Made by a program: the position numbers and the translations under genes. Positions 6,621-17,431 of a DNA stretch of 43,003 bases are shown one piece after another. The notes beneath the pieces are model-generated. The model was not told the origin of the DNA. It ran no database searches and saw nothing but the letters and a program-made list of their open reading frames with translations. Each line of letters starts with the position of its first letter. Within the stretch, counting starts at the first letter, position 1. The stretch is from Gemmatimonas sp. Its GTDB lineage: Bacteria > Gemmatimonadota > Gemmatimonadetes > Gemmatimonadales > Gemmatimonadaceae. The stretch lies in NCBI GenBank assembly GCA_011390885.1, contig JAABRO010000024.1, positions 1-43,003 on the forward strand, read 5' to 3'.

Positions 6621-6714
6621 CGAAATGACGCGGTACCTTTCGGCGACGCCACACGCGCGGCGCCTTGCACCGCCGTCCTCGTTCCTTCTCCCGAGTCACT
6701 TTCCGCCCGATCCC

Positions 6715-8286
6715 ATGGCCACCCAGACCGCACTGCGTCCCGGCGAAATCAAGGACATCCTGCTTCGTGAAATCGAGGCCGCCGACCTGAACGAACTCGA
6801 CATCGACGAAGTCGGGACCGTGCTCGAGGTGAAGGACGGCATCGCCCGCATCTACGGCCTCGGCAAGGTCATGGCCGGCGAAATGCTCGAGATCACCTCG
6901 TCGGAGACGGGCGAGCGCATCACGGGCCTCGCGCTCAACCTCGAAGAAGACAACATCGGCGCCGTCATCCTGGGCGATTACCTCAAGCTCAAGGAAGGCG
7001 ACGAGGCGCGCAGCACCGGCCGCGTGCTCGAAGTGCCGGTCGGCCCCGAACTCATCGGCCGCGTCGTCGATCCGCTCGGCCGCCCCATCGACGGCCTCGG
7101 CGACATCAACGCCACGACCACGCGCAAGGTGGAATCGCCGGCCCCCGGCATCATCGTGCGTCAGCCCGTGAAGGAGCCCCTCCAGACGGGCATCAAGGCC
7201 ATCGACAGCATGATCCCGATCGGCCGCGGCCAGCGCGAGCTCATCATCGGCGACCGCGCCACCGGCAAGACCGCCATCGCGATCGACACGATCATCAACC
7301 AGAAGGGCCAGGGCGTGATCTGCGTGTACGTCGCGATCGGCCAGAAGGCCTCGACGATCGCCGGCGTGGTGGACCGCCTCAAGGAAGCGGGCGCGATGGA
7401 GTACACCATCGTCGTGGCCGCCTCCGCCTCCGACCCGGCGCCGATGCTCTACATCGCCCCCTACTCGGGGTGCTCGATGGCCGAGTACTTCATGTACAAC
7501 GAGGGCAAGCCCACGCTGTGCGTGTACGACGACCTCTCCAAGCAGGCCGCCGCGTATCGCCAGCTGTCGCTCGTGCTGCGTCGTCCGCCGGGCCGCGAAG
7601 CGTATCCGGGTGACGTGTTCTACCTCCACTCGCGCCTGCTCGAGCGCGCGGCCAAGCTGCGCGAGGACGAGGGCGTGGTGGACGGCGTGAACATCCTCAA
7701 GCCGGGCGGGTCGCTCACCGCGCTCCCGATCATCGAGACGCAGGCCGGCGACGTGTCCGCGTACATCCCGACCAACGTCATCTCGATCACCGACGGCCAG
7801 ATCTTCCTCGAGACCGACCTCTTCAACGCCGGCGTCCGTCCGGCCGTGAACGTGGGCATCTCGGTGTCGCGCGTGGGTGGCTCGGCGCAGACCAAGGCCA
7901 TGAAGGGCGTGGCCGGCCGTCTCCGCCTCGACCTCGCACAGTTCCGCGAACTCGAAGCCTTCTCGGCCTTCGCCTCCGACCTCGACGCGGCCACCAAGCG
8001 CCAGCTCGAGCGCGGCGCGCGCACGGTCGAGATCCTCAAGCAGGGGCAGTACCAGCCGCTCCCCGTGGAGCAGCAGGTCACGGTCATCTACGCGGTGACC
8101 AACGGCTACCTCGACGGCATCGACACGAGCCGCGTGCGCGAGTGGGAGACGGGCTTCCACACGTACATGAAGGCGCAGTTCCCGCAGGTGGGCGACACGA
8201 TCCGCACGAGCAAGGCGCTGTCCAAGGAGACGGAAGCCGACCTCAAGCGCGGCATCGAGGCCTACAACGCGCAGTTCGCCAAGTAA
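6715..8286 (+). CDS. atpA: F1Fo ATP synthase subunit alpha
   Basis: A 523-residue non-catalytic nucleotide-binding subunit of the F1 head; three copies alternate with beta in the cytosolic part of the ATP synthase. The sequence is highly typical: [28 protein letters not shown], the P-loop GDRATGKT (179-186), [17 protein letters not shown] and [39 protein letters not shown] (shown in parts: the start [10 protein letters not shown] and the end HSRLLERA). The ATG at 6715 begins the usual N-terminus ([19 protein letters not shown]), but it has no Shine-Dalgarno sequence. An in-frame ATG at 6625 would add 30 residues rich in Arg, Pro and Ser that the family lacks. First gene of an alpha-gamma-beta-epsilon operon; the delta gene that usually precedes it is missing. 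Confidence 0.98.
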   Translation: MATQTALRPGEIKDILLREIEAADLNELDIDEVGTVLEVKDGIARIYGLGKVMAGEMLEITSSETGERITGLALNLEEDNIGAVILGDYLKLKEGDEARSTGRVLEVPVGPELIGRVVDPLGRPIDGLGDINATTTRKVESPAPGIIVRQPVKEPLQTGIKAIDSMIPIGRGQRELIIGDRATGKTAIAIDTIINQKGQGVICVYVAIGQKASTIAGVVDRLKEAGAMEYTIVVAASASDPAPMLYIAPYSGCSMAEYFMYNEGKPTLCVYDDLSKQAAAYRQLSLVLRRPPGREAYPGDVFYLHSRLLERAAKLREDEGVVDGVNILKPGGSLTALPIIETQAGDVSAYIPTNVISITDGQIFLETDLFNAGVRPAVNVGISVSRVGGSAQTKAMKGVAGRLRLDLAQFRELEAFSAFASDLDAATKRQLERGARTVEILKQGQYQPLPVEQQVTVIYAVTNGYLDGIDTSRVREWETGFHTYMKAQFPQVGDTIRTSKALSKETEADLKRGIEAYNAQFAK

Positions 8287-8298
8287 GCGCCGCCTGAC

Positions 8299-9162
8299 AT
8301 GGCCAAGGGACGCGAACTCAAGGGTCGCATCAAGTCCGTCGAGAACACGCGCAAGATCACGCGCACGATGGAAATGGTGGCGGCCAGCAAGATGAAGCGG
8401 GCGACCGACCGCGTGGCGGCGGCGCGCCCGTACGCGCTGGCGCTCGGCGACGTTCTCGCGCGCCTCGTGCGGCCGGACATCGCGGAGCGGTTCCCGCTCC
8501 TGCGCCAGCCCGCCACGAAGCGTCGCGTGGCGCTCGTGCTGCTCACCGCGAATCGCGGGCTGTGCGGCGCGTTCAACACCAACCTCATTCGCGAGGCGCG
8601 TGCGCGCATCGCCGAGCTCGAGGCGCAGGGCGCGACGGTCGAGCTGCACATCGTGGGCAAGAAGGGCATCGCGTTCTTCAAGTACCTCGGCCGCGCCATC
8701 GACTCGGAGCGCATCGACATCGGCGACCGCCCGTCGGCGACGGATGCGGCGAGCCTCATCGACCGGCTCACCGATCGCTTTGCGAAGGGCGAGCTCGACG
8801 CGGTGTACATCACGTATGCGAAGTTCAAGTCGGCGCTCTCCACGCCGCCGGCCACCGAGCAGGTGGTGCCGGTGGTGCCGCCGGCCACGCAGGGCACGCC
8901 GCGCGACTTCCTGCTCGCGCCGAGCGCCGACGTGATCGTGGAGGCCCTGCTGCCGGCGTACGTGCGCAACATGGTGTACCGCGCGCTGGTGGAAACGGTG
9001 GCCGGCGAGCAGAGTGCGCGCCGCACCGCCATGAAGAACGCCACGGACAACGCGAGCGACATGCTCACGCTGCTCAAGCGCACGTACAACTCCGCGCGCC
9101 AGGCGCAGATCACGCAGGAAATCGCCGAGATCGTCGGCGGCGCCTCGGCGCTGCAGGGCTGA
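8299..9162 (+). CDS. atpG: F1Fo ATP synthase subunit gamma
   Basis: The 287-residue central-shaft subunit, whose rotation inside the alpha3beta3 ring drives catalysis. Both family signatures are present: the N-terminal coiled-coil start KGRIKSVENTRKITRTMEMV with AASKMKRA, and the C-terminal helix ARRTAMKNATDNASDM followed by YNSARQAQITQEIAEIVGGA. The middle has the Rossmann-like part LVLLTANRGLCGAFNTNL. Its ATG lies 12 nt after atpA with no obvious ribosome-binding sequence, so translation may depend on coupling. Confidence 0.98.
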   Translation: MAKGRELKGRIKSVENTRKITRTMEMVAASKMKRATDRVAAARPYALALGDVLARLVRPDIAERFPLLRQPATKRRVALVLLTANRGLCGAFNTNLIREARARIAELEAQGATVELHIVGKKGIAFFKYLGRAIDSERIDIGDRPSATDAASLIDRLTDRFAKGELDAVYITYAKFKSALSTPPATEQVVPVVPPATQGTPRDFLLAPSADVIVEALLPAYVRNMVYRALVETVAGEQSARRTAMKNATDNASDMLTLLKRTYNSARQAQITQEIAEIVGGASALQG

Positions 9163-9176
9163 TCGCGGGTTCGTGA

Positions 9177-10655
<1,479 letters not shown>

Positions 10656-10662
10656 GGATCAC

Positions 10663-10926
10663 GTGGCCGGCGCACTGCAGGTCTCGGTGATCTCACCGGA
10701 GCAGGTGTTGTACGAAGGCGCGGCGTCGTCGGTGACGGCGCCGGCGTTCGACGGCGAGCTGGGCATCCTGCCCATGCATGCGCCGCTCATGACGCTGCTG
10801 GGCACCGGCACGCTCCGCGTCGAGTCCACCGAGGGGCTGAAGCGGTTCCGCGTGTCGGGCGGCTTCCTGCAGGTGGTCGATGACACGGTGCGCGTGGTGA
10901 CCGAAGAGGCCAGCGCGGAAGGCTGA
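10663..10926 (+). CDS. atpC: F1Fo ATP synthase subunit epsilon, short form
   Basis: An 87-residue epsilon subunit with a GTG start, 7 nt after atpD. It has the complete N-terminal beta-sandwich (VISPEQVLYEGAASSVTAPAFDGELGILPMHAPLMTLL, here given by its start VISPEQVLYEG and the key GELGILPMHAP), which binds gamma and the c-ring. The chain stops after VVTEEA: the two C-terminal helices (about 45 residues in E. coli) that inhibit ATP hydrolysis are absent. The stop is followed closely by the operon terminator, so the short form appears genuine and not a frameshift. Regulation of ATPase activity must therefore differ from the classic epsilon mechanism. Confidence 0.95.
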   Translation: MAGALQVSVISPEQVLYEGAASSVTAPAFDGELGILPMHAPLMTLLGTGTLRVESTEGLKRFRVSGGFLQVVDDTVRVVTEEASAEG

Positions 10927-10948
10927 GCCCTCCGCGCCCGTGGCACCG

Positions 10949-10982
10949 CAACGGAGACCTCGCTTGGCGATGGTCTCCGTTG
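10949..10982 (+). terminator. Terminator of the atp operon
   Basis: CAACGGAGACC (10949-10959) pairs perfectly with GGTCTCCGTTG (10972-10982) over a 12-nt loop, followed by TTCGTTTCGT. It starts 22 nt after atpC. The rest of the gap to 11132 holds only an imperfect palindrome (ACGGTTCAC / GTGGAACCGT, about 11053-11076). Confidence 0.8.
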
Positions 10983-11132
10983 TTCGTTTCGTCATCGTGT
11001 CACGCGAGATCGGTGCGCTGCATCACAACGGCATGGCCAGGCGCGTGTGCAACGGTTCACGCGCGTGGAACCGTCCAACCGCGAACACGTAGTAGACACA
11101 ACATCCTGACCGTTCACTCCCCGGAGCTTGGC

Positions 11133-11798
11133 ATGACTCTCGTCCGTCGCCTCATCAACCGCGCTGCCCTGGTCGCGACCGCGCTCGTCGCGCCGGCCGT
11201 GCTGCAGGCGCAGGCCCTCAACTATCCCGCGCTGCAGGTGCCCACGGTCTCGGACCGTGACTACACCGCCGCCCTCGTCGGCAGCGCCGGCACGATGCTG
11301 CTCTTCCAGTGGCGCGAATCGCTCGGCTCCGACCTGCACGGCAGCCTTGATCTCGGCCTGTACGACCCGAACAACCGCGCCGGCAACACGACCTTCTTCA
11401 TCGGCGGCAACCTCGGCAAGTCGCTCGCGTCGGCGAGTGCGCAGCAGCCGCTCGACCTGCTGCTGACGGCCGGCGCCGGACTCTCGGCGGGCGGCGGACG
11501 CACCGGATTCCGCCTGCCGGTGGGCGTGTCCATGGGGCACACGTTCCTGCTCGAGGAGGGCATGGCGATCACGCCGTTCGTGCACCCGCGCGTGTCCATC
11601 GACCTCTGCTCGAGCTGCTCGCCGCGCGGCCGCAGCGAGACCGACGTGTCGCTGAACTTCGATGTGGGCGCGAGCTTCGATTTCAACCGCCAGCTTTCGG
11701 CCCGCGTGTCGGCGCTGTTCAGCGGGACCAATCAGTTCGGCGGCGGCGATGCGATCGCGATCGGACTGACATGGACGCCGGACGGGTTGCGGCGGTAG
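11133..11798 (+). CDS. Probable outer-membrane beta-barrel protein, 221 aa
   Basis: A signal peptide is clear: MTLVRRLINR followed by a hydrophobic stretch and cleavage after VLQA (about residue 26). The mature part alternates polar and hydrophobic residues with many Gly, Ser and Phe, as in small 8-stranded barrels: LHGSLDLGLYDPNN, FFIGGNLGKSL, TGFRLPVGVSMGHTF, ITPFVHPRVSIDL, DVGASFDFNRQLSARVSALF and IAIGLTWTP at the end. One pair of cysteines (DLCSSCSPRG) may form a loop disulfide. The function is not known. A GGAG sits 6 nt before the ATG at 11133. The gene stands alone between the atp terminator and a convergent waaA. Confidence 0.7.
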   Translation: MTLVRRLINRAALVATALVAPAVLQAQALNYPALQVPTVSDRDYTAALVGSAGTMLLFQWRESLGSDLHGSLDLGLYDPNNRAGNTTFFIGGNLGKSLASASAQQPLDLLLTAGAGLSAGGGRTGFRLPVGVSMGHTFLLEEGMAITPFVHPRVSIDLCSSCSPRGRSETDVSLNFDVGASFDFNRQLSARVSALFSGTNQFGGGDAIAIGLTWTPDGLRR

Positions 11799-11876
11799 GG
11801 CGCGGATCGCGTCGGTCGGCTGCCGTGATCCGCAGTGCGTGGGTGCGGGGCCGGCCACGAGACGGAACGTGGCCGT

Positions 11877-12035
11877 CGGTCAGGCCGAGTACCGTAAACG
11901 GTCTACCGTAGCCGACTACGCAGCGCGAGGCAGGCCCACACGGAGCGACGCTGGTGTCGCCACAGCGCCGCTTCTGGTCGCGACCCAACCGCGTGCTCGG
12001 CAACAGTAAACCGTCGACCGTGATCGGTCTGACCG
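11877..12035. repeat. Second large imperfect inverted repeat at a convergent gene junction
   Basis: Between the outer-membrane protein gene (plus) and waaA (minus), 38-nt arms at 11877-11914 and 11998-12035 are complementary at 29 of 38 positions by my count. Each arm also holds ACCGT/ACGGT pieces that can pair locally. The 83-nt centre is not obviously structured. A separate stem CGGCCAC/GTGGCCG lies at about 11852-11875. The sequence differs from the repeat at 1783-2012, but the placement between converging genes is the same. The 284-nt gap holds no gene. Confidence 0.55.
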
Positions 12036-12082
12036 AATGCGAGTTCGCGGTTCGCGGCGGGCGCTGGGATGCTGTACCATCC

Positions 12083-13429
12083 CTACCCCCGCCGCGCCCG
12101 CACCAACGCCTCGATCACCCCCACCACCCGCGCCGTGCTCCCGAGCCCGGCGCGCACCAGCGCCTGGGCCTTGGCCCCCGCCTCGCGCCGCGCCGCGTCA
12201 TCCGCGCTCCATCGCTCCAGCTGCGCCTCGAGCGCCTCGACGCCCGCCACGGCCACCGCGCCCTCGCTGGCCACCAGCTCCCCGGCCTCACGCGCGTTCC
12301 GGTGCCGCGGCCCGAACAGCACCGGCACGCCGAACGCGGCCGGCTCGAGCACAGAGTGCAGGCCGGCGCTGTGGAATCCGCCGCCCACGAACGCGACGCG
12401 CGCGAGCGCGTACAGATCGCCGAGCACACCGACGCGATCCACCAGCAGCACGCGCCACGGCCGCGTCGGCTCACGCTCGACGTCGCCAAACCGCTGCAGC
12501 GCGAGCCCTGATTCGCGCGCCCAGCGTTCGATCGGTTCGAGGTGGCCGGGCGTGGGCTCATGCGGCGCGATGATCAGCCGAGTCTCGGGCCGTGCCTGCA
12601 GCCACCGCTGCACGGCCGGCAGCAGCACGGCCTCGTCGGCCGGCCAGGTGGAGCCGGCGACAAGCACCCGGTCGCCGTTGCCCGCCAGCGCGCGAACAGG
12701 ATGCTCGGCCTTCACACCCTGCGCCCGCTGCCACACCTGGTCCATGCGCGTGTCGCCCGTGACCGCAACGCGTTCGGGGCGTACCCCGAGTGCCTGCAAG
12801 CGCCCCGCGTCCTCGGCGCTGATGGCACCCACGGCGTCGAGGCCGGCGTACGCGTCCCCGAGCAGGGCACGCGCCAGCAACCCCCGCCGACCGGAATCGG
12901 GGGCGAGGGTGGCGCTGACGAGCGCCGTCCGCACACCGCGCCTGACCGCGGCCTCCGCGAGCACGGGCCAGACGTCGAGCTTCACGAACACGAGCGCGTC
13001 GGGGGCCCACGCGTCGAGCAGCACCTCCGCTTCGCGCCGGCCATCGAATGGGAGCACGCCGCGCAGGTCGACATCGAGTCGGCTGGCGAAGGAGTCGGCG
13101 CTCGGCGAGAACCAGGTGTAGGCCAGCTGCCAATCGGGATGTGTGCGCCGCAGCGCCTCGAGCACCGGTCGGGCCTGGAGCCCCTCGCCCACGGAGGGAG
13201 CGTGCAGCCAGACGAGCGGCCGGCGGCGGTCGCGCTGGGTGGCCAGTGACTGGAGGCGGGGGAGCAGATCCCGCCGCGACCGCAGGGAGCGCGCGAGCTT
13301 GCCGGGCGAGTCGGGGGCGAGTGCGGCACCGAGCCGCGCCGCGGCGACGGCCATGGCCCACAGCGGGCGGAGCGCCGGATTCACGCGCCCCCCCAGCCGC
13401 GCTGGCCCGGTGTTCCGGGACGAACGCAC
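12083..13429 (-). CDS. waaA: 3-deoxy-D-manno-octulosonic acid (Kdo) transferase
   Basis: A glycosyltransferase that adds Kdo from CMP-Kdo to lipid A at the inner face of the inner membrane, needed for lipopolysaccharide. Family marks: VWLHAPSVGEGLQARPVL with the catalytic glutamate (residue 82), FVKLDVWPVL, the DTRMDQV segment, VAGSTWPADEAVLL, LIIAPHEP, and VAFVGGGFHSAGLHSVLEPAAFG, the sugar-nucleotide site. The length of 448 residues is normal. The longest start is ATG at 13429; a GTG at 13384 (giving NPALRPLWAM...) has a G-rich stretch just before it and may be the true start, as the first 15 residues look unlike the family's N-terminal membrane anchor. It shows that the host has a Gram-negative envelope. 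Confidence 0.93.
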   Translation of the reverse strand: MRSSRNTGPARLGGRVNPALRPLWAMAVAAARLGAALAPDSPGKLARSLRSRRDLLPRLQSLATQRDRRRPLVWLHAPSVGEGLQARPVLEALRRTHPDWQLAYTWFSPSADSFASRLDVDLRGVLPFDGRREAEVLLDAWAPDALVFVKLDVWPVLAEAAVRRGVRTALVSATLAPDSGRRGLLARALLGDAYAGLDAVGAISAEDAGRLQALGVRPERVAVTGDTRMDQVWQRAQGVKAEHPVRALAGNGDRVLVAGSTWPADEAVLLPAVQRWLQARPETRLIIAPHEPTPGHLEPIERWARESGLALQRFGDVEREPTRPWRVLLVDRVGVLGDLYALARVAFVGGGFHSAGLHSVLEPAAFGVPVLFGPRHRNAREAGELVASEGAVAVAGVEALEAQLERWSADDAARREAGAKAQALVRAGLGSTARVVGVIEALVRARRG

Positions 13430-13642
13430 GAGTTCGCGGGGACGAGTGGGTATGCACGCGGTCTGGCGTGTACCGGAACCGTGACAGGCTCATCCGTCGC
13501 GTTTCCGGAGCCCGCTCGCCGTGGCGGCGCGGCGGGTTCGACCAAGCGGTCGGCGAGTCGGTGAGGGCAGGATCGGTGCACGGCCGCAAGATCGTGCGTC
13601 GCGGGGGTTCGGGAAACCGTCAATGACTGGTGACATTCAGGG

Positions 13643-13727
13643 TTGACGCCATCCGGGCCCGCAACAATACTGTCGCGTTCCCTTCCTTCTGTCCCGTTTT
13701 GGCAACATCCTGTCCACTCCAGTGGAC
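13643..13727 (+). promoter_or_regulatory. Promoter and adjacent palindrome upstream of the SusC/SusD operon
   Basis: TTGACG (13643-13648), 17 nt, AATACT (13666-13671): a near-consensus sigma-70 promoter with a start near 13678. About 35 nt further, GTCCACT-CC-AGTGGAC (13712-13727) is a perfect 7-bp-arm palindrome that could be an operator. The orientation points toward susC. Confidence 0.6.
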
Positions 13728-14083
13728 GTTTGTCCCCGAAGTCCCGCCGAAAGTTCCACTCGGATCGCGCTGACGCGCTCCGTGCATCCCGATAGCAGAT
13801 CCGCGAGTCCTGGCGCCGTGCTGGCGACGGACTCGCCTTCGAAGTCACGACGGTCCGTGCGTTCGCGCCCGGGCGGTCGTACTGGAACCGGTGGCGCCGT
13901 GTGGCGTGGCCGGATCCGACAGGCGGTGCGTCCGTAGCGGTGTCCACCCTGGGCACCGGGACGCCCCACAGGAAGTGGCAGCAGTCGGTCGGAGCGTTCG
14001 CGCGGGAGATCGCGAGCGGTTCGGGCCTGCGGCTGTTTCCGGTGTGCTCCACTCCTGCGCGTTTTCTTCAAAGGAGGGTTGGG
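13678..14083 (+). other. Long 5' leader of the SusC/SusD operon (no gene seen)
   Basis: The 654 nt between waaA and susC hold no convincing gene. From the predicted start near 13678 the leader would be about 406 nt, far longer than needed. It contains the palindrome at 13712-13727 and several GC-rich segments that could pair, and it ends in the strong ribosome-binding sequence AAAGGAGG (14070-14077). I recognise no known riboswitch class. Confidence 0.4.
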
Positions 14084-17000
14084 ATGACGTATCTGGTCGG
14101 GGGACTGCGGTGGATGGCCCGCAAGAGCGTGGCCTTCGGACTCGCATTGGCTACCCTCGCCCCATTGGCGGTGCAGGCCCAGCAGCAGGCGACCCTCACG
14201 GGTCGCGTCACGGATGAAGGCGGACAGCCGCTCGACGGCGCGACGATCTTCATTGCGGAGCTGAATACGGGTGGCCTCACGAACGCTCAGGGGCGGTACT
14301 CCATCGTGATTCCGGCGGCGCGCGTGCGCGGCCAGGAAGTCACGGTGCAGGCGCGTTTCATCGGCTACACGGCCGTGTCGCAGCGCATCACGCTGTCGGG
14401 CGGGTCGATCGAGACCAACTTCACGCTCAAGCAGGACGTCAATCGCCTGAGCCAGGTCGTGGTGACCGGCGTGACGGGCGCCACCGAAGTGAAGAAGCTG
14501 GCCTTCACGGTGGCCCAGGTCTCGGCGGCCGACATGCCGGTGGCCGGCGCGAATCCGCTGTCGCAGCTGCAGGGCAAGGTGCCGGGCGCGAACATCGTGT
14601 CGGCCTCGGGCCGTCCCGGTAGCGCGCCGGCCGTGATCCTGCGTGGCCCCCAGTCGCTGAACGCCAGCGGCCGCGGTCAGGACCCACTGTACATCATCGA
14701 CGGCGTGGTCTCGCAGGGTGGCCTGCAGGACATCAACCCGCAGGACATCGAGAACATCGAGGTCGTGAAGGGTGCCGCCGCCGCCTCGCTCTACGGCTCG
14801 CGGGCCGGCAACGGCGTGATCAACATCACGACGCGCAACGGCAAGTCCGGCTCGGAGGGCGTGCGTTTCCGCACCCAGATGGAAGTCGGCACGCAGAGCC
14901 TGGAAAACGAGTACGAGTTCCCCACCACGCACTTCATGACGATGAATGAAACGATGGATCGTTTCTGCATCGTCGTGTCCGGGGCGCAGCGCTGCGCGCG
15001 CACCATGGACCTCGGCGTGGAAGCGCTGCGCATCAACAACACGGCCGACGTGAACCCGCTGCCGGCGCAGAACATCGACAACGATGCCGGCATCGCCCGC
15101 AACCCGGGCGCGACGACCCTGCGCTCGCTGTACCAGGTGAACCGCTACCCGCTCGCCGGCAACCCGGTGCGCCAGGTGCTCACCAACGGCCAGACGTGGA
15201 ACGGCACGGTGGACGCCACGGGCCGCATCGGCAAGACGAACTTCTTTGCGTCGCTCAACCAGCTGCGCCAGGAAGGCGCCGTGAAGTTCGCCAACGGCTA
15301 CAACCGCAACTCGGTGCGTCTGAACCTCGACCACCAGTTCGGCAACGACGTGGACCTGCAGTTCCGCACCTCGTACAGCGAGGCCTCGGACTGGAACACG
15401 GGCGGTGCCTGGTTCCGCGTGACGCGCCAGCCGGCCAACGCCGACCTGCTGCGCCGCGACGACCAGGGGCGCCTGTTCATCCGCACGGTCGTGCAGCAGC
15501 AGGGGTCGCAGAACGACAACCCGCTGTACAGCTTCGAGAACTTCCGTCCGCTCAACCGCATCAGCCGCTTCGTGGGCTCGCTCAACCTGCGTTGGCGCCC
15601 GCTGACGTGGCTCGACGCCGAAGCGCAGTACGGCTACGACGGCCGCTCGGACTTCCAGGAAGCGCAGCAGGATCGCGGCTTCCGCACGATTCCGAATGCG
15701 CCGGCGACGAACCTCGGCAACATCGATCGCGATGCCGCCCGCTCGAACTCGTCGAACGCCTCGCTCAACGTGACGGCGCGCCGCAGCTGGTTCGATGACG
15801 CGTTCAACACGCGCCTCACGCTGCGCTACCTGTACGAAGAGCAGAACAGCATCAGCCAGGTCAGCGAAGGCGAGCAGCTCGCCGTGCCGGGCCTGCGCGA
15901 CCCGAATGCCGCGATCACGAACTTCGCCATCGGCGGTGGCGAGAGCTCGGTGCGCCAGATCGGCATGTTCTCCAACCTCGACCTCGACTACAAGGGCCGC
16001 TACATCATCGGCGCCCTCGTCCGTCGCGACGCGGCGTCGCTCTTCGGTTCGGCCAACCGCTGGCAGACCTACGGCCGCGTCTCCGCCGCCTGGCGCCTGT
16101 CCGACGAGCCGTGGTTCAACGTGCCGATGTTCTCCGACCTGAAGTTCCGCGCCTCGCGCGGTACGGCCGGCAACCGCCCCACGTTCTCGGCGCAGTACGA
16201 GACCTTCACGATCGGCGCCGGCGGCGCGCTCAACCCGGCCACGCTGGGCAACAAGGCGCTGCGTCCGGAGATCTCCACCGAGACCGAAATCGGTGTCGAC
16301 ATGGAGCTCTTCAGCAAGTACGGCCTCACGGTCACGAACGCGAAGAACATCATCAACGACCAGCTGCTCCAGGTGCCGCCGCCGGCCATCGCCGGCTTCA
16401 CCAACCAGTGGATCAACGCGGGCGAGCTCACGAACAACACGTGGGAAGTCAGCCTGCGCATCCCGGTGATCTCGCGCGCGGACCTGAACTACTCGGTGCA
16501 GCTGAACTACGACCAGACCTCGTCGCTGATCTCGCGCCTGGACGTGCCGGAGTACTTCAACTCCGCCGCCGGCCAGCAGGGTTCGGGCACGATGTTCAAG
16601 ATCGTGCAGGGCGGCGGCTTCGGTCAGATCTACGGCCGCAAGTTCGTGCGTGAGTGCTCGGAACTGCCGGCCGCGTTCGCCTCGCAGTGCGGCGGCGCGG
16701 GCTCCAACTACCAGCGGAACAGCGATGGCCTCATCGTGTGGACCGGTGGCGCGGGGCTCGGCGAAGGCATCACGAAGAACCTGTGGATGACGGCCCTCCC
16801 GGCGGCCGACGCCCCCTGGGGCAACCAGACGCTGAACTGGGGCCTGCCCATCATCTTCCGCGACTCGACCGGCAGCGCGCCGGTGCTCCCCGTGGGCAAT
16901 GCGCTTCCGCGCTACCGCTGGTCGATGGCCAACAACTTCGGCTGGAAGCGCCTGACCGCCTATGCCCTCTTCGACGCCACGATCGGCAAGAGCGTCTGGA

Positions 17001-17419
17001 ACATCGGCCGTCAGTGGTCGCTCGGCGACTTCATGCACAGCGAGACGGACCAGATCGGTGCGACGGTCGAGACCGCCCGTCCGATCGGCTACTACTGGCG
17101 CGCGCAGGCCCCCACCTCGGTGGGCATCGGTGGCCTGTACGACGTGCTGGCTCCGAACAACAACACGGTGGAAGACGCGGGCTTCGTGAAGCTGCGTGAA
17201 GTGACGCTGGGCTACCGCATCGGCAGCGTGGCGGGCTTCGGTGACTGGACGGCCTCGGTGATCGGCCGCAACCTGCTCACCTGGTCCAGCTATCGCGGCT
17301 TCGACCCCGAAGTGGGGATCGGTGGTGGTGCCCTCGGCTCGGGCGTGCTGAATGCGATCGACGCGTTCGGCTTCCCGAACCTGCGCCAGTTCACCTTCTC
17401 GGTCAGCACCAGCTTCTGA
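14084..17419 (+). CDS. SusC/RagA-type TonB-dependent outer-membrane receptor
   Basis: A 1111-residue outer-membrane active transporter. Signal peptide to about residue 32 (cleavage near VQA-QQQ); carboxypeptidase-regulatory-like domain at 36-117 (LTGRVTDEGGQPLDGATIFI ... GRYSIVIP); plug domain at about 140-250 with QLQGKVPGANIV, RGPQSLNASG, DPLYIIDGVV, INPQDIENIEVVKGAAAASL and YGSRAGNGVINITTR; then a large barrel ending in FTFSVSTSF, with terminal phenylalanine as expected for BAM-inserted barrels. The leading regulatory domain plus the LYIIDGVV plug defines the SusC/RagA class, which works with a SusD partner, here the next gene. An excellent AAAGGAGG ribosome-binding sequence fixes the start at 14084; earlier in-frame codons have no signal peptide. 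The imported substrate is unknown: no glycan-degrading enzyme lies nearby. Confidence 0.95.
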   Translation: MTYLVGGLRWMARKSVAFGLALATLAPLAVQAQQQATLTGRVTDEGGQPLDGATIFIAELNTGGLTNAQGRYSIVIPAARVRGQEVTVQARFIGYTAVSQRITLSGGSIETNFTLKQDVNRLSQVVVTGVTGATEVKKLAFTVAQVSAADMPVAGANPLSQLQGKVPGANIVSASGRPGSAPAVILRGPQSLNASGRGQDPLYIIDGVVSQGGLQDINPQDIENIEVVKGAAAASLYGSRAGNGVINITTRNGKSGSEGVRFRTQMEVGTQSLENEYEFPTTHFMTMNETMDRFCIVVSGAQRCARTMDLGVEALRINNTADVNPLPAQNIDNDAGIARNPGATTLRSLYQVNRYPLAGNPVRQVLTNGQTWNGTVDATGRIGKTNFFASLNQLRQEGAVKFANGYNRNSVRLNLDHQFGNDVDLQFRTSYSEASDWNTGGAWFRVTRQPANADLLRRDDQGRLFIRTVVQQQGSQNDNPLYSFENFRPLNRISRFVGSLNLRWRPLTWLDAEAQYGYDGRSDFQEAQQDRGFRTIPNAPATNLGNIDRDAARSNSSNASLNVTARRSWFDDAFNTRLTLRYLYEEQNSISQVSEGEQLAVPGLRDPNAAITNFAIGGGESSVRQIGMFSNLDLDYKGRYIIGALVRRDAASLFGSANRWQTYGRVSAAWRLSDEPWFNVPMFSDLKFRASRGTAGNRPTFSAQYETFTIGAGGALNPATLGNKALRPEISTETEIGVDMELFSKYGLTVTNAKNIINDQLLQVPPPAIAGFTNQWINAGELTNNTWEVSLRIPVISRADLNYSVQLNYDQTSSLISRLDVPEYFNSAAGQQGSGTMFKIVQGGGFGQIYGRKFVRECSELPAAFASQCGGAGSNYQRNSDGLIVWTGGAGLGEGITKNLWMTALPAADAPWGNQTLNWGLPIIFRDSTGSAPVLPVGNALPRYRWSMANNFGWKRLTAYALFDATIGKSVWNIGRQWSLGDFMHSETDQIGATVETARPIGYYWRAQAPTSVGIGGLYDVLAPNNNTVEDAGFVKLREVTLGYRIGSVAGFGDWTASVIGRNLLTWSSYRGFDPEVGIGGGALGSGVLNAIDAFGFPNLRQFTFSVSTSF

Positions 17420-17431
17420 TCCGGCTCGGCG

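Noticed and set aside
6625-6714. A 30-residue N-terminal extension of AtpA
   Set aside because: Family members begin at about 6715; the extension is Arg/Pro/Ser-rich and would start next to the putative -10 elements. A leaderless longer form is not fully excluded.
13381-14052. A 223-codon minus-strand frame in the waaA-susC gap
   Set aside because: It overlaps the waaA start, has no ribosome-binding site or domain, and its composition is not protein-like; the region reads better as a promoter and leader.
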